Origin: an uncultured Bacilli bacterium
GTDB taxonomy: Bacteria > Bacillota_I > Bacilli_A > RF39 > UBA660
DNA: 64,000 nucleotides
Direction of reading: 5' to 3'
Assembly (NCBI GenBank): GCA_934129885.1
Contig: CAKOWU010000005.1
Coordinates: forward strand, 62,001-126,000
Shown here: positions 27,287 through 36,410 of the stretch, piece after piece
Layout: every line of letters starts with the position of its first letter
Numbering within the stretch: the first letter of the stretch is position 1
The notes under the pieces: generated by a model
Seen by the model: the letters and a program-made list of their open reading frames with translations, nothing else
Databases searched by the model: none
What the model was told of the DNA's origin: nothing
Made by a program: the position numbers and the translations under genes

Positions 27287-28078
27287 TTATTTTAATGCAA
27301 GGATATCACTAGGTATTAAGGTACCATTTTCCGTTGCACTTGCAATATAACCTTCTACACGCTCATTTGAGTTTTGATATAAAGAATTTATAATTTCATT
27401 ATTATGTGAAGAACCATTTAATGCAATTAAATAAGAATTAAATGAATTTTGCATTTCTGCAGAATTATTCTTATCATATAAAACAGCAGTTTTTATCTTA
27501 TTGTCTTTATTTATATAATCATCTAAATGACTATTTAATATTTCCATTGCTTTTACTTTAGACTTATACTTAGATATTTTATCATTACTACCAGCTATCA
27601 TCAATAATTTTTTTTGCAAATTATCTAAATCACACATATATACAGAATAATAATATGGGATTAAAGTAACTACAACCTGTGCTTGCCCTTTATTTATATA
27701 AACACCTTTAATTTTATATATATAATTATCTTCAAGTTTTTTCTCAAAGTTATCAATATATTTTTCACTTTTATCCACATAACTAGTTAGATTGTTTGAC
27801 TTTATAAACTTATCATTAGGTTTTTTATTTAAATATGAATCTTTACCTGTCATAATATTTTGTGGCCAAAATTTATCTAAACCAGATATTTCTTTGAGCT
27901 CATTTTTAGTACCCCCACTGATAACAAGGTTAGTAAATTCTTTAATATCTGTTTTGGCTAATTCTTCAAGTGACAATGTTTTTTTTGTACCTTTTGATAT
28001 AAAAATGATTAAACAAATAACTAATACAAATAAAATAACTGCACCTATAGTAATAAGTATCTTTTTATTATTTTTCAC
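27287..28078 (-). CDS. Membrane-anchored extracellular protein, unrecognised
   Basis: The protein has 263 residues and starts with GTG behind GAGAGGTGAT. One N-terminal membrane helix (ILITIGAVILFVLVICLIIF) is followed by an outward domain with LSLEELAKTDIKEFTN, a strand-rich centre (YIYKIKGVYINKGQAQVVVT) and a C-terminus GYIASATENGTLIPSDIL. It is 15 bp downstream of the large prepilin-like gene and may serve the same surface structure. No domain recognised. Confidence 0.6.
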   Translation of the reverse strand: MKNNKKILITIGAVILFVLVICLIIFISKGTKKTLSLEELAKTDIKEFTNLVISGGTKNELKEISGLDKFWPQNIMTGKDSYLNKKPNDKFIKSNNLTSYVDKSEKYIDNFEKKLEDNYIYKIKGVYINKGQAQVVVTLIPYYYSVYMCDLDNLQKKLLMIAGSNDKISKYKSKVKAMEILNSHLDDYINKDNKIKTAVLYDKNNSAEMQNSFNSYLIALNGSSHNNEIINSLYQNSNERVEGYIASATENGTLIPSDILALK

Positions 28079-28093
28079 TTTATCACCTCTCAA

Positions 28094-30910
28094 CTACCAA
28101 GAATAGTAAAATGTTTCATTATTCTGCATACAATTTCCAGCTATATCACATGCATTATCAGCATAACATTCATACACTACTTGGGCTGGTGCACCACACC
28201 AAAATGCAAAATCAAAATAACTATTTATACGATAGTCAGAATCGATGGCTCTCCAATCAGAACTGCCACAACTTGAGTATTCATAATAATACCTTCCGTT
28301 TCTATTCCAACCACTGTTATCTGGGATACCAGAAAGAGCATCATCTAAATTACAAGAAGCCCAATGCCACGAATCCGTTGTTCTTGTGAATTGATCGGTG
28401 CTGATTGTTGGCTCATACCAATCCGATTTTATTATCAAATGTAGTTCATCACTCACATTTCCAGCATTATCAATAACACGGTACCGAGTATCATCCACAA
28501 CATTATTAAAGTAATATGAATTAACATTTGTTTCTGTATACCAGCGGCCTTCTGATTGATATTGAGTCTTTTTCACCCCTGAAAAACTGTCACTCGGATA
28601 TAATACTCTTTTTACCGTATGATTACACCACTGATTATTATAAGCATTACCAACAACATAATTTCCATCTTGAGCAATTAATTCATAACCAAGTTTTGGC
28701 TTGCTTGAATCTTTCTTTAAAGAAGGAGTTTCACATTTTGCGGTTCTTCCTACTTCATCTTTGACAAAACCGTAATATTTAACGCCTACAGTATCAGCAG
28801 TTTGAGTGACAGTGCTCTTATTATTATAAGTTGTTTTGTTAACATTAGTAAGGCCATAATTAGTAATTGTAGCCGGAGCATTTTTATCATAATTCAACTT
28901 TACAGTAATATTTCCTACATACCAATCATTATTACCTTTTGTTCCAGTATAAGTAAGATTACATGACGGTGGAGTTGTATTTCTTTTTATAGTCTTCGAA
29001 CATGTATTAGTATTTCCAGCATAATCTTTAACAAATCCATAATAAGTTGTTCCTTTAGTATCTTCGGTTAATTTAACTTCAGTAACGTTATTATAATTAG
29101 CAACATTTTGAGTTCTCATGCCTTTTCCATCAATTCCGCTTTTATTATCCTTGGTAGTTAGTCCAATTGTTACATCATCAATATACCAATTATTATTACC
29201 TTTTCTACCAGTCGCAGTAATTTCGCATGTTGGTTTTTCAGTATCTCTATATACTAAAGTATTACACTCATTTGTATTTCCCGCTTTATCCATTACATAA
29301 CCATACCAAGAAAAGTCTTTAGTATCAATTTTTTGAGAGCCAGTTGCATTTGCGTATGATGCTTTATGAACACTACTTATTCCTTTATTTTTTATTCCGC
29401 TAGTCTCTTCTATTACATTTTTGAATGATATTTCAACATCTCCTTTTACCCACCAATAATATGTTCCATTAGCCAAATTACCTCTTTGTTCAGCTTGTTG
29501 GTCAAGTTCACAAGTTGGCTTTGTGGAATCTTTAACAACTGTTCTAGAACAAGTACTAGTATTGCCAGCTTCGTCTTGAACAAAACCATAATAGATTGTT
29601 CCAGTGGTATCTTCTGTTTGAGTTAATGTATTATTTGACGGAATAACACTAGTTGATGCAATACCAGAAGATAATTTATATCCAGCGATACCAGATACAG
29701 CATTATCTTTTTTGATATCGTCTTTGGATAGAGTTATTTTTACATTTCCAGTATACCATTGTTCTTTTTGGCTATCATTTTTTTGTTCAGCTTTTTTATC
29801 ATAGTGTACATAACTAGTAGAGTTATCATTTTTAAAATCTGCGCCATTATTATCACCTTCAAAGTTTATTTCACATAATGGTGGTTGACTATCTTTATAT
29901 AAAGTTACTTTATTATAGGTTTCATTTCCAGCTTTATCTTTAACGTAACAATACCATACCGTACCATCAGTATCTTTAGTTTGCAAAGCTGTTTGCGTAA
30001 AATGCTCTACATCTCCACCCATTTTATTGTTATATATGGCTTTGCCTTTATACTCTTGTGGAGATAAGCCTGTTTTTGTAAGTTTACCACTATTATTATC
30101 AGATGCTTCGCCATCACTATAAGTGGCTTTTATAGTAATATTTCCAGTATACCATATACTATTATTATCTTTAGATACCACTTTATTATTGCTTTTACCC
30201 GTAAATTCTATATTACAAATAGGCCGCGTTCCATCTATTTTTTTTACATCAGATTTTATTTCAGTTACTATTTTATTATTTTTATCTTTAACGGCTGTTT
30301 TACTATTATTTACTTTAACATAAGCAGTTATTGTACCATTTTCGGTAAATTCAACTTTAATGGTAGATTTATTTGTACATACTTCTCTTTCGTTATTTTT
30401 TATATAACAATATGAATAATTTGTATCGTTTGTTATATCTAGTGCTGGATATTTTATAGTTGCAGTTTTTTTAGATGACCAAGTATCATTACCTGGATTA
30501 ATTTCAATATCTAATATATCTGTTTTATTAACGATACACGTTTTATCATTACTATCTACCAACTCATAATCAGCATTACCATTTTTATCGATGGTTACTT
30601 TTACCTGCATATTAGTATCATATTTTTCCTTAGTAGCAACATCTACCAGTCCTTCTTTAAGGTTACCATTATCTATAAGTTCTTCTAAAGATACACAGTA
30701 TGTATCACCATCATTTTTAGGATATATATCGGTATTATCTGCGATATATTGTTCAGTGGCTTCATATATTGTATTTTTTTGTATTTCGTTTGTTTTTGTA
30801 GCCATACTACTAAATTTATTAGTTATTGATGGTGCTGCAAGTAATAGCAGCAGTCCAAGTATTACTATAACTCCTAATATTTCTACCAGTGTAAATCCTT
30901 TACATTTCAT
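28094..30910 (-). CDS. Large prepilin-like surface protein with Ig-like repeats
   Basis: The protein has 938 residues. It begins MKCKGFTLVEILGVIVILG, a type IV prepilin N-terminus with the G/F peptidase cleavage site after residue 5, and a pilin alpha-1 helix to about residue 30. A small pilin-like globular part (YCVSLEELIDNGNL) follows. From about residue 225 there are five clear and two divergent repeats of 90-120 residues. Each has the pattern PxCxI, WYxGNxxI, then YYGFVKDxAGNTxxC. These look like Ig-like domains with one disulphide each. The total length is far above normal pilins (about 150). Likely an adhesin or tip pseudopilin. No pilus assembly ATPase is in the window. Confidence 0.75.
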   Translation of the reverse strand: MKCKGFTLVEILGVIVILGLLLLLAAPSITNKFSSMATKTNEIQKNTIYEATEQYIADNTDIYPKNDGDTYCVSLEELIDNGNLKEGLVDVATKEKYDTNMQVKVTIDKNGNADYELVDSNDKTCIVNKTDILDIEINPGNDTWSSKKTATIKYPALDITNDTNYSYCYIKNNEREVCTNKSTIKVEFTENGTITAYVKVNNSKTAVKDKNNKIVTEIKSDVKKIDGTRPICNIEFTGKSNNKVVSKDNNSIWYTGNITIKATYSDGEASDNNSGKLTKTGLSPQEYKGKAIYNNKMGGDVEHFTQTALQTKDTDGTVWYCYVKDKAGNETYNKVTLYKDSQPPLCEINFEGDNNGADFKNDNSTSYVHYDKKAEQKNDSQKEQWYTGNVKITLSKDDIKKDNAVSGIAGYKLSSGIASTSVIPSNNTLTQTEDTTGTIYYGFVQDEAGNTSTCSRTVVKDSTKPTCELDQQAEQRGNLANGTYYWWVKGDVEISFKNVIEETSGIKNKGISSVHKASYANATGSQKIDTKDFSWYGYVMDKAGNTNECNTLVYRDTEKPTCEITATGRKGNNNWYIDDVTIGLTTKDNKSGIDGKGMRTQNVANYNNVTEVKLTEDTKGTTYYGFVKDYAGNTNTCSKTIKRNTTPPSCNLTYTGTKGNNDWYVGNITVKLNYDKNAPATITNYGLTNVNKTTYNNKSTVTQTADTVGVKYYGFVKDEVGRTAKCETPSLKKDSSKPKLGYELIAQDGNYVVGNAYNNQWCNHTVKRVLYPSDSFSGVKKTQYQSEGRWYTETNVNSYYFNNVVDDTRYRVIDNAGNVSDELHLIIKSDWYEPTISTDQFTRTTDSWHWASCNLDDALSGIPDNSGWNRNGRYYYEYSSCGSSDWRAIDSDYRINSYFDFAFWCGAPAQVVYECYADNACDIAGNCMQNNETFYYSW

Positions 30911-31200
30911 TTTATCGCCTACTTTTCTTTAATTACCTTTATTATTTCTACTTAATTCTATCAATTATTTACTTATTTTGTCAATGATTTATAAAGCTAA
31001 ATATTAATATTAATGTTTTTAATTCAAAAATGATAGAAATGTTTGCCCATGTCCTTTCTAAATTTTTTCATTATTAATCATTGATTTAATTTTAATAGCA
31101 GGCATTAAGTCAATATTTTATACTTCTTCTTTTTGACATACAATTTTATTTATATCTATATTCATCTTTATCTTTACATCATATATATCAGATATGTGCC
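30911..31200. other. Intergenic, probably decayed DNA
   Basis: AT-rich gap upstream of the prepilin-like gene. Short minus-strand stretches look coding (for example ISDIYDVKIKMNIDI) but stops interrupt them and I cannot name a family. Confidence 0.35.
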
Positions 31201-31386
31201 CTATTCAATTTTAATTTTTAGTAATTTTACATTTTCGTTTGTTAAATCAAGTCCAAGTTTTTCTTTTAATTCTGTATATAAACCTTTAAGGTTATTTTCA
31301 CTATATTTGGAACAACCACCGATGGTAGCCAATTTACCACCGCTTTCTTTACTCCTTCTGTTCGTTTTTATGGATAATTTTACCAA
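31201..31386 (-). CDS. Doubtful small ORF, possibly a gene fragment
   Basis: The ORF has 61 codons, starting with TTG about eight bases after an AAAGGTG site. The translation (VKLSIKTNRRSKESGG, then LATIGGCSKYSENNLKGLY) is basic and polar, with NVKLLKIKIE at the end. No family recognised, and it is next to decayed sequence. It may be spurious. Confidence 0.2.
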   Translation of the reverse strand: MVKLSIKTNRRSKESGGKLATIGGCSKYSENNLKGLYTELKEKLGLDLTNENVKLLKIKIE

Positions 31387-31458
31387 TAAAACTTCTATTA
31401 CACCTTTATAAGTCTATTTTTTTATATAGTTATCCCTCTGACAGGATAAAACTAATTC

Positions 31459-31487
31459 TTTACTTATATTTTTTTTAATGCTATAAT
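31459..31487 (+). promoter_or_regulatory. Promoter of tRNA-Arg
   Basis: TTTACT (31459-31464), 17 bp, TATAAT (31482-31487), ten bases before the tRNA. Confidence 0.6.
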
Positions 31488-31496
31488 TAAGGTGTT

Positions 31497-31573
31497 GTCT
31501 CCGTAGCTCAGCAGGATAGAGCACCGCCCTCCTAAGGCGGGTGTCGGTAGTTCGAATCTACTCGGGGACGCCA
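31497..31573 (+). tRNA. tRNA-Arg (CCU)
   Basis: A 77-nt cloverleaf with acceptor GTCTCCG/CGGGGAC, encoded CCA, anticodon stem CCGCC/GGCGG with loop CTCCTAA (anticodon CCU) and T-loop TTCGAAT. Confidence 0.95.
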
Positions 31574-31587
31574 TATTTTGTTATTAT

Positions 31588-31610
31588 AAAGATACTTCGG
31601 TATCTTTTTT
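31588..31610 (+). terminator. Terminator of tRNA-Arg
   Basis: AAAGATAC, TTCG tetraloop, GTATCTTTTTT. Confidence 0.85.
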
Positions 31611-32000
31611 ATTAAATTGTTAATGCGCTATCTTGAGTTAAGGTTTTTAGAATGGGTTTTACCCCTTTTAGCACACTTATTTTATTGTATATGCATAGTT
31701 ATCTAGTTCATAAGTAAAATTAAATTTTACTTTACCTTCAGATTTTTTACTATTTCATTTTACTTTTTAGCATAATTATTTAATTAACATTTTTTGTTAA
31801 GTTCTTGCTCAACTTTTTTGTTTAGCGTTTCTCCTAATTTTCAATTACAATACAGGTACATTTATTGGCGCAAGTGATGCCATCGATATGAATTCTTGAA
31901 TAAAATCATCAAAATAATATTGTACTATATACCCACCCTGCGCTGACGCAATATTCAGTCCCCTAACCATACCACATTTGTCAATGATTTTTAGCCACAC
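31611..32000. other. Intergenic, with a possible small ORF
   Basis: No RNA gene seen. On the minus strand 31970-31845 is an open frame of 41 codons (MVRGLNIASAQGGYIVQYYF, DDFIQEFISMASLAPI). It is open further upstream without a start and has no binding site. It may be a gene fragment. Confidence 0.3.
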
Positions 32001-32024
32001 AAAAAGCCAGCCTCATAGCTAGCT
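32001..32024 (-). terminator. Terminator of ndk
   Basis: On the minus strand AGCTAGC, loop TATGAG, GCTGGCT, followed by TTTTT; one G-U pair. It lies 11 bases after the ndk stop. Confidence 0.8.
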
Positions 32025-32034
32025 TTCCAAACTA

Positions 32035-32433
32035 TTATCCAAAAAATCTTTTTATTTCAATTTCAGCATTTTCTACTGAATCTGAACCATGAACTAAATT
32101 TTCTGATTTGTTTTTAGCATAATCACCTCTAATAGTTCCAGGTAATGCTTCTATACCATCAGTTGGCCCCATTAAAGTTCTCATACCTTCAACCACTCTA
32201 TCGCCTTCAACAATCATTCCTACTACAGGTCCACTAGTCATATATTCTACTATTTCCCCAAAAAATGGTTTATCAGCTAGATGGGCATAATGTTCTTTTA
32301 AAACATCCTCATCTAAATTCATCATTTTCATACCAGTAATCTTAAATCCTTTATTTTCTATTCTTGTAATAATTTTTCCAATTAAACCTCTCTCATAAGC
32401 GTCAGGTTTTGTCATAATATAAGTTCTTTCCAT
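32035..32433 (-). CDS. ndk: Nucleoside diphosphate kinase
   Basis: It moves the gamma phosphate from ATP to nucleoside diphosphates through a phosphohistidine. The protein has 132 residues. It starts MERTYIMTKPDAYERGLIGKI, with SGPVVGMIVEG, MGPTDGIEALPGTIRGDYA and the catalytic histidine in NLVHGSDSVENAE. All are intact. It lies ten bases after the HD-domain gene in the same direction. Confidence 0.96.
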   Translation of the reverse strand: MERTYIMTKPDAYERGLIGKIITRIENKGFKITGMKMMNLDEDVLKEHYAHLADKPFFGEIVEYMTSGPVVGMIVEGDRVVEGMRTLMGPTDGIEALPGTIRGDYAKNKSENLVHGSDSVENAEIEIKRFFG

Positions 32434-32443
32434 GTTTCCTCTC

Positions 32444-32950
32444 CTATCTCATAAAACTAAATAAAAATATTAACATTACATTGTAAGCATATTTCATTCT
32501 AAATTCAACTTTCATAGAGAATTCAGACGTTGCAACAAATTTATCGACAGAGCTTACTATCCACGACTCAGCATATTTTGGTACTGAAATATTTATTGGA
32601 AACATATGACTTCTTATCATATCCGCTTCCCTTTTTGTAATATCAAAATTTGCCTGTGTAGTTTTTAACGCTAATTTAGGATGCGTAAATGTTGATGTAA
32701 ATCTTTCTAAATTAGTCCTATCTTCCTTGCTAATAAAGAAATCATGTAACAAACCACCTCTTGCAGTTTCTACATAGTTTAAATGTAATGCTTTAGCAAC
32801 CTTGTATGAATAATAAGAAACTCTAACAGAATGATCATATCTGGTCATACCATGATGTTCTATATTTTTAAGTTTCTTAAACTCATCATTATTCAATATA
32901 TTATTAACTATCGTTAAATACTCTAAGTCTTCTATCTGACTTTCCATCAT
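32444..32950 (-). CDS. HD-domain hydrolase
   Basis: The protein has 168 residues. The HD metal motif is split as HHGMTRYDHSVRVSYYSYKVA, then GGLLHDFFI (the HD dyad) and a later DKFVATSE. This is the small HD-hydrolase family (HDIG-like), probably a metal-dependent phosphohydrolase. The C-terminus is hydrophobic (YAYNVMLIFLFSFMR). Two adjacent ATG codons follow GAGGTGAG; either could start it. It is upstream of ndk in one operon. Confidence 0.8.
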   Translation of the reverse strand: MMESQIEDLEYLTIVNNILNNDEFKKLKNIEHHGMTRYDHSVRVSYYSYKVAKALHLNYVETARGGLLHDFFISKEDRTNLERFTSTFTHPKLALKTTQANFDITKREADMIRSHMFPINISVPKYAESWIVSSVDKFVATSEFSMKVEFRMKYAYNVMLIFLFSFMR

Positions 32951-33003
32951 CTCACCTCAAGTACTTTGTAATTATAGCACAATATTTTATAAAACTCAAA
33001 TCG

Positions 33004-34038
33004 TTATTCACTTGCAGTTATTGACACTTCTTCGTTTACTGGCTGTATCTGCACGAAAGTATTGCCATCATTAACTCTTATTTCTTTACCATCTTTATAT
33101 TTATATACCGTTTGACTACTTCTAGAACTTTTCTCCCAAGTAATTGGCACAGCATATCCATCTGTAATAAAATAGCCTTCTCCAGAGCCGATATTATCTA
33201 ACTTTTGTCTACCATATGAATCATATGAGTAGTTTTTAATTTTAGAAACTATAATATTTTTTACAGTATATTGTTTTCCAGTAATAGCGTCAGTATGGGC
33301 AGTACCAGACATACTTCTTTTATACACTTTAGAATCACTATCATACTCATAACTTGTATTTGTGTAGTAAGAATAATTAATTAAAACATTATCAGCCTTT
33401 TGTGCACCATCTTTTTCTGAAAGATCAATTTCATCTACACTATATTGTAATAACAAATCTTTATTTGTATCACGTATGTAGCCCTTTTCTTCGGCAGTTT
33501 CTTTTAATTTTTCCATACTAGTAAACACAGTATGCTCGGTAGCCTTTTTAAGTGCAGTATCTCTCCAGAAAGGTTTGGAATCAGTAAGTCCATTTATATT
33601 ATCAACACCAAGGGTTGAAATATCATTTTTAGCATCTTCACTCCAGCCATAATGTACATAAATCGCATCATTTTCTAAAGCATAATCTAAATAATAAGGT
33701 CTTGAACTTCTTACTGAGCCTATTTTCGTGGTATCTTTATCTTTAAATATAGCCATCATTCTGGTTATTCCACCCTCGGCCATAATTTCATAAGTAATAT
33801 AGGCATCCTGCAAACCGGCATGAGGCCATGCTTCATGATTATTGTTAATCATTACTGCATAAGGCCTTGATTTTGAATTTTCATCAACAATTTTTAAACG
33901 TTTTTTTTCTACTTTAGGCACTATACTGTCCCTATCCTCGTTTGTGTAAAGGTAATATCCTATAACTCCTAATACCAATATAAATACTATGAACAATGCA
34001 GTTTTATTCTTTTTCTTGCGTGTTTTTCTTCTAGTCAT
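33004..34038 (-). CDS. DUF3048 (YerB-like) membrane-anchored protein
   Basis: The protein has 344 residues. A basic N-terminus and one membrane helix (ALFIVFILVLGVIGYYLY) anchor an outside domain. DUF3048 landmarks are SRPYAVMINNNHEAWPHAGL, YEIMAEGGITRMMAIF, IGSVRSSRPYYLDYALEND and YVHYGWSEDA. The C-terminal DUF3048_C part has KNIIVSKIKNY and GYAVPITWEKSS. YerB-like proteins are usually lipoproteins; here a transmembrane helix replaces the lipobox. Function unknown. It is divergent from the U32 peptidase gene. Confidence 0.88.
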   Translation of the reverse strand: MTRRKTRKKKNKTALFIVFILVLGVIGYYLYTNEDRDSIVPKVEKKRLKIVDENSKSRPYAVMINNNHEAWPHAGLQDAYITYEIMAEGGITRMMAIFKDKDTTKIGSVRSSRPYYLDYALENDAIYVHYGWSEDAKNDISTLGVDNINGLTDSKPFWRDTALKKATEHTVFTSMEKLKETAEEKGYIRDTNKDLLLQYSVDEIDLSEKDGAQKADNVLINYSYYTNTSYEYDSDSKVYKRSMSGTAHTDAITGKQYTVKNIIVSKIKNYSYDSYGRQKLDNIGSGEGYFITDGYAVPITWEKSSRSSQTVYKYKDGKEIRVNDGNTFVQIQPVNEEVSITASE

Positions 34039-34201
34039 TTTATCAACTCCTTCTTACTTACCTTAAGTATATCAAAAAAATGCTATAATTATTAATTTTA
34101 TTTTTTATTCTGTGTAAAGTTATGTATTAAATTTTTACTTTCATACCACCAATATGAAATTTTATAATACAAAAGTAAACAAATCAATCTATTTAAAACA
34201 T

Positions 34202-34230
34202 TTGACTATTAAAATATCATTGTTTATAAT
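34202..34230 (+). promoter_or_regulatory. Promoter of the U32 peptidase-like gene
   Basis: TTGACT (34202-34207), 17 bp, TATAAT (34225-34230). The predicted start near 34237 leaves only about 10 nt before the ATG at 34248. Confidence 0.65.
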
Positions 34231-34247
34231 GAACTAAGGTGATGAAC

Positions 34248-36404
34248 ATGAAACCAGAATTATTATGCCCTTGTGGCAATACCGAAAGTTTAAAAGCCGC
34301 AATTCACGCTGGAGCAGATGCTGTTTATTTAGCGGGTAAAAACTTTGGTGCCCGAATGTATGCTGAAAACTTTTCACTTATAGAGCTTAAAGAAGCCATA
34401 AACTATGCACATATATACAATGTAAAAGTTTACATTACTACTAACACACTTATATTCGAAGAAGAAGTAAAGCCTTTTATAGACTACGTAAGTAAACTAT
34501 ACTCTCTCGGAGTAGACGCTTTAATTATGCAGGATATTGGAATGATTACTTTAGTTAGAAAACTATTCCCAGATTTAGAAATTCACGCTTCAACACAAGG
34601 CAATAATTGCAATGACGAAACCCTAAAATTATATAAAGATTTAGGAGTTACCAGAGTTGTTCTAGCAAGAGAACTTGACATAGATACTATTAATAGTTTT
34701 AAAACAGACATAGAAAAAGAAGTATTTATTCATGGTGCTTTATGTATAAGTTATAGCGGGTGCTGTCTATTTAGTAGTTTAAATGGTGGTAGAAGTGGTA
34801 ATAGAGGAAAATGTGCTGCTTCTTGTAGACTCCCTTATACTCTTATAAAAGATGGTAAAGCCCTTACTACTGACGGAAAATATCTACTTAGTACAAAAGA
34901 ACTAAACACTACCAAATACATAGATAAACTATTAAATTCTAATATTCAAAGTTTAAAAATTGAAGGTCGTATGAAAAGTCCTGAATATGTTGGCTTTGTT
35001 ACAAAAATGTACCGAAATTTAATCGACAAAAAAGAATATAAAAATTATGAAAAAGACCTTAAAAAATTATTCAATAGAGAGTTTACTTCTGGATATTTAT
35101 TTAATGATAGAGATATCATGAATACAAAAAGCCCTAATCATCAAGGTATAGTTATTGGCAAAGTCATAGAAACAGGCAAATATATCAAAATTAAATTATC
35201 AGACACTTTAAATCAAAATGATGGTATTAGATTCAAAGAAAGCGGTAAAGGCATGATTGTTAACCGTCTATATAATAAAAAATTATTATTAACCAAAAGT
35301 GCAAACGATATTTGTTACCTAGATAATAAAATAGGCTTAAAAACAAATGATACTATTCTAAAAACAACTGACTATGAACTCATGCAGACACTTAAAAAAT
35401 ATGATTTAAAAAAAATACTAGTTAATTTTAACGTTAAAGCCTTAAAAAATAAGCCTTTAGAAATTACCATTAGTGATAACAAATACAAAATTACTATGGC
35501 AGGAAATATTGTAGAAGCTGCTATAAAAGCACCTGTTACTAAAGAGGATATTATAAAAGGCCTATCTAAACTAGGTAACACACCTTTCTCAGTTAATAAT
35601 ATTAATATAGAAATGAATAATGATATTTTTATTTCATTAAAAGAAATTAACGAAATTAGAAGAAAACTCGTTTTAAAATTAATAGAACAAAAAACACACA
35701 TAGAAAAAAGAAATATTAATTATAATATTCCAGTATATAGTAAATCTAATTCTAAAAAAAGCACCATTAGTGCTTACGTCCGCACTGAAGAACAATTAAA
35801 AGCACTTATTAATAAAATAGATTATATCTACACAGATAACTTTGATTTATACCAAAAATATAAATGTAATAAAATATTTTATATTGTTTCTAGAACTCTT
35901 ACTAAATTACCAAATTATAATAATGAAAATTTACTAATCGGATGCCTTGGCTCTTTAAAATATACAAAAAACAACAATTGCTTTGGTAATTATTACTACA
36001 ACATTACTAATAGTCATAGCGTGAATTTTCTAAAAAACATGGGACTTAAACATATTACAATATCTCCAGAATTAGATTTTAATCATATTAAAAATATTCC
36101 AAATAAAGAAAATTTAGAAGTAATTATTTATGGTACACTTGAACTAATGATTATAAATAGAAAACTAGTACCTACTAATAATTACTCACTTAAAAATAAT
36201 TTAGGCAATTACTTCCCTATTATTATTAAAGATAATCAAACCCATATTATGCATCATAGTAAAATAAATAATATAAATTTAATAAATGATTATAAAAAAA
36301 TAGGCATTAATAATTTTAGACTAGAATTTTTTAATGAAACAAAAGAAGAAATTATTAAAATACTTGAGCAAGATTATTTAAAAGACTTAAGCAATAATGC
36401 TTAA
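34248..36404 (+). CDS. U32-family peptidase-like protein (TrhP/RlhA group)
   Basis: The protein has 719 residues. It starts MKPELLCPCGNTESLKAAI (usually PAGN). YLAGKNFGARMYAENF, IHASTQGNNCN and the U32 signature EVFIHGALCISYSGCCLFSS with RGKCAASCR are present. The group of this length with a C-terminal DUF3656-like part acts in tRNA or 23S rRNA hydroxylation with a cysteine-bound iron-sulphur centre. Assignment to a single substrate is inference. ATG 34248 is chosen because the AAGGTG site overlaps the earlier codons. It is convergent with recG, four bases apart. Confidence 0.85.
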   Translation: MKPELLCPCGNTESLKAAIHAGADAVYLAGKNFGARMYAENFSLIELKEAINYAHIYNVKVYITTNTLIFEEEVKPFIDYVSKLYSLGVDALIMQDIGMITLVRKLFPDLEIHASTQGNNCNDETLKLYKDLGVTRVVLARELDIDTINSFKTDIEKEVFIHGALCISYSGCCLFSSLNGGRSGNRGKCAASCRLPYTLIKDGKALTTDGKYLLSTKELNTTKYIDKLLNSNIQSLKIEGRMKSPEYVGFVTKMYRNLIDKKEYKNYEKDLKKLFNREFTSGYLFNDRDIMNTKSPNHQGIVIGKVIETGKYIKIKLSDTLNQNDGIRFKESGKGMIVNRLYNKKLLLTKSANDICYLDNKIGLKTNDTILKTTDYELMQTLKKYDLKKILVNFNVKALKNKPLEITISDNKYKITMAGNIVEAAIKAPVTKEDIIKGLSKLGNTPFSVNNINIEMNNDIFISLKEINEIRRKLVLKLIEQKTHIEKRNINYNIPVYSKSNSKKSTISAYVRTEEQLKALINKIDYIYTDNFDLYQKYKCNKIFYIVSRTLTKLPNYNNENLLIGCLGSLKYTKNNNCFGNYYYNITNSHSVNFLKNMGLKHITISPELDFNHIKNIPNKENLEVIIYGTLELMIINRKLVPTNNYSLKNNLGNYFPIIIKDNQTHIMHHSKINNINLINDYKKIGINNFRLEFFNETKEEIIKILEQDYLKDLSNNA

Positions 36405-36410
36405 GTCTTT
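36381..36410. terminator. Bidirectional hairpin over two convergent stop codons
   Basis: AAAGACTTAAGC, loop AATAAT, GCTTAAGTCTTT is a perfect 12-bp stem. It covers the U32 stop (36402-36404) and touches the recG stop (36409-36411). Confidence 0.7.

Noticed and set aside
28111..30932. Several plus-strand ORFs over the prepilin-like gene
   Set aside because: Antisense shadows of the repeat-rich coding sequence; no binding sites and no protein character.
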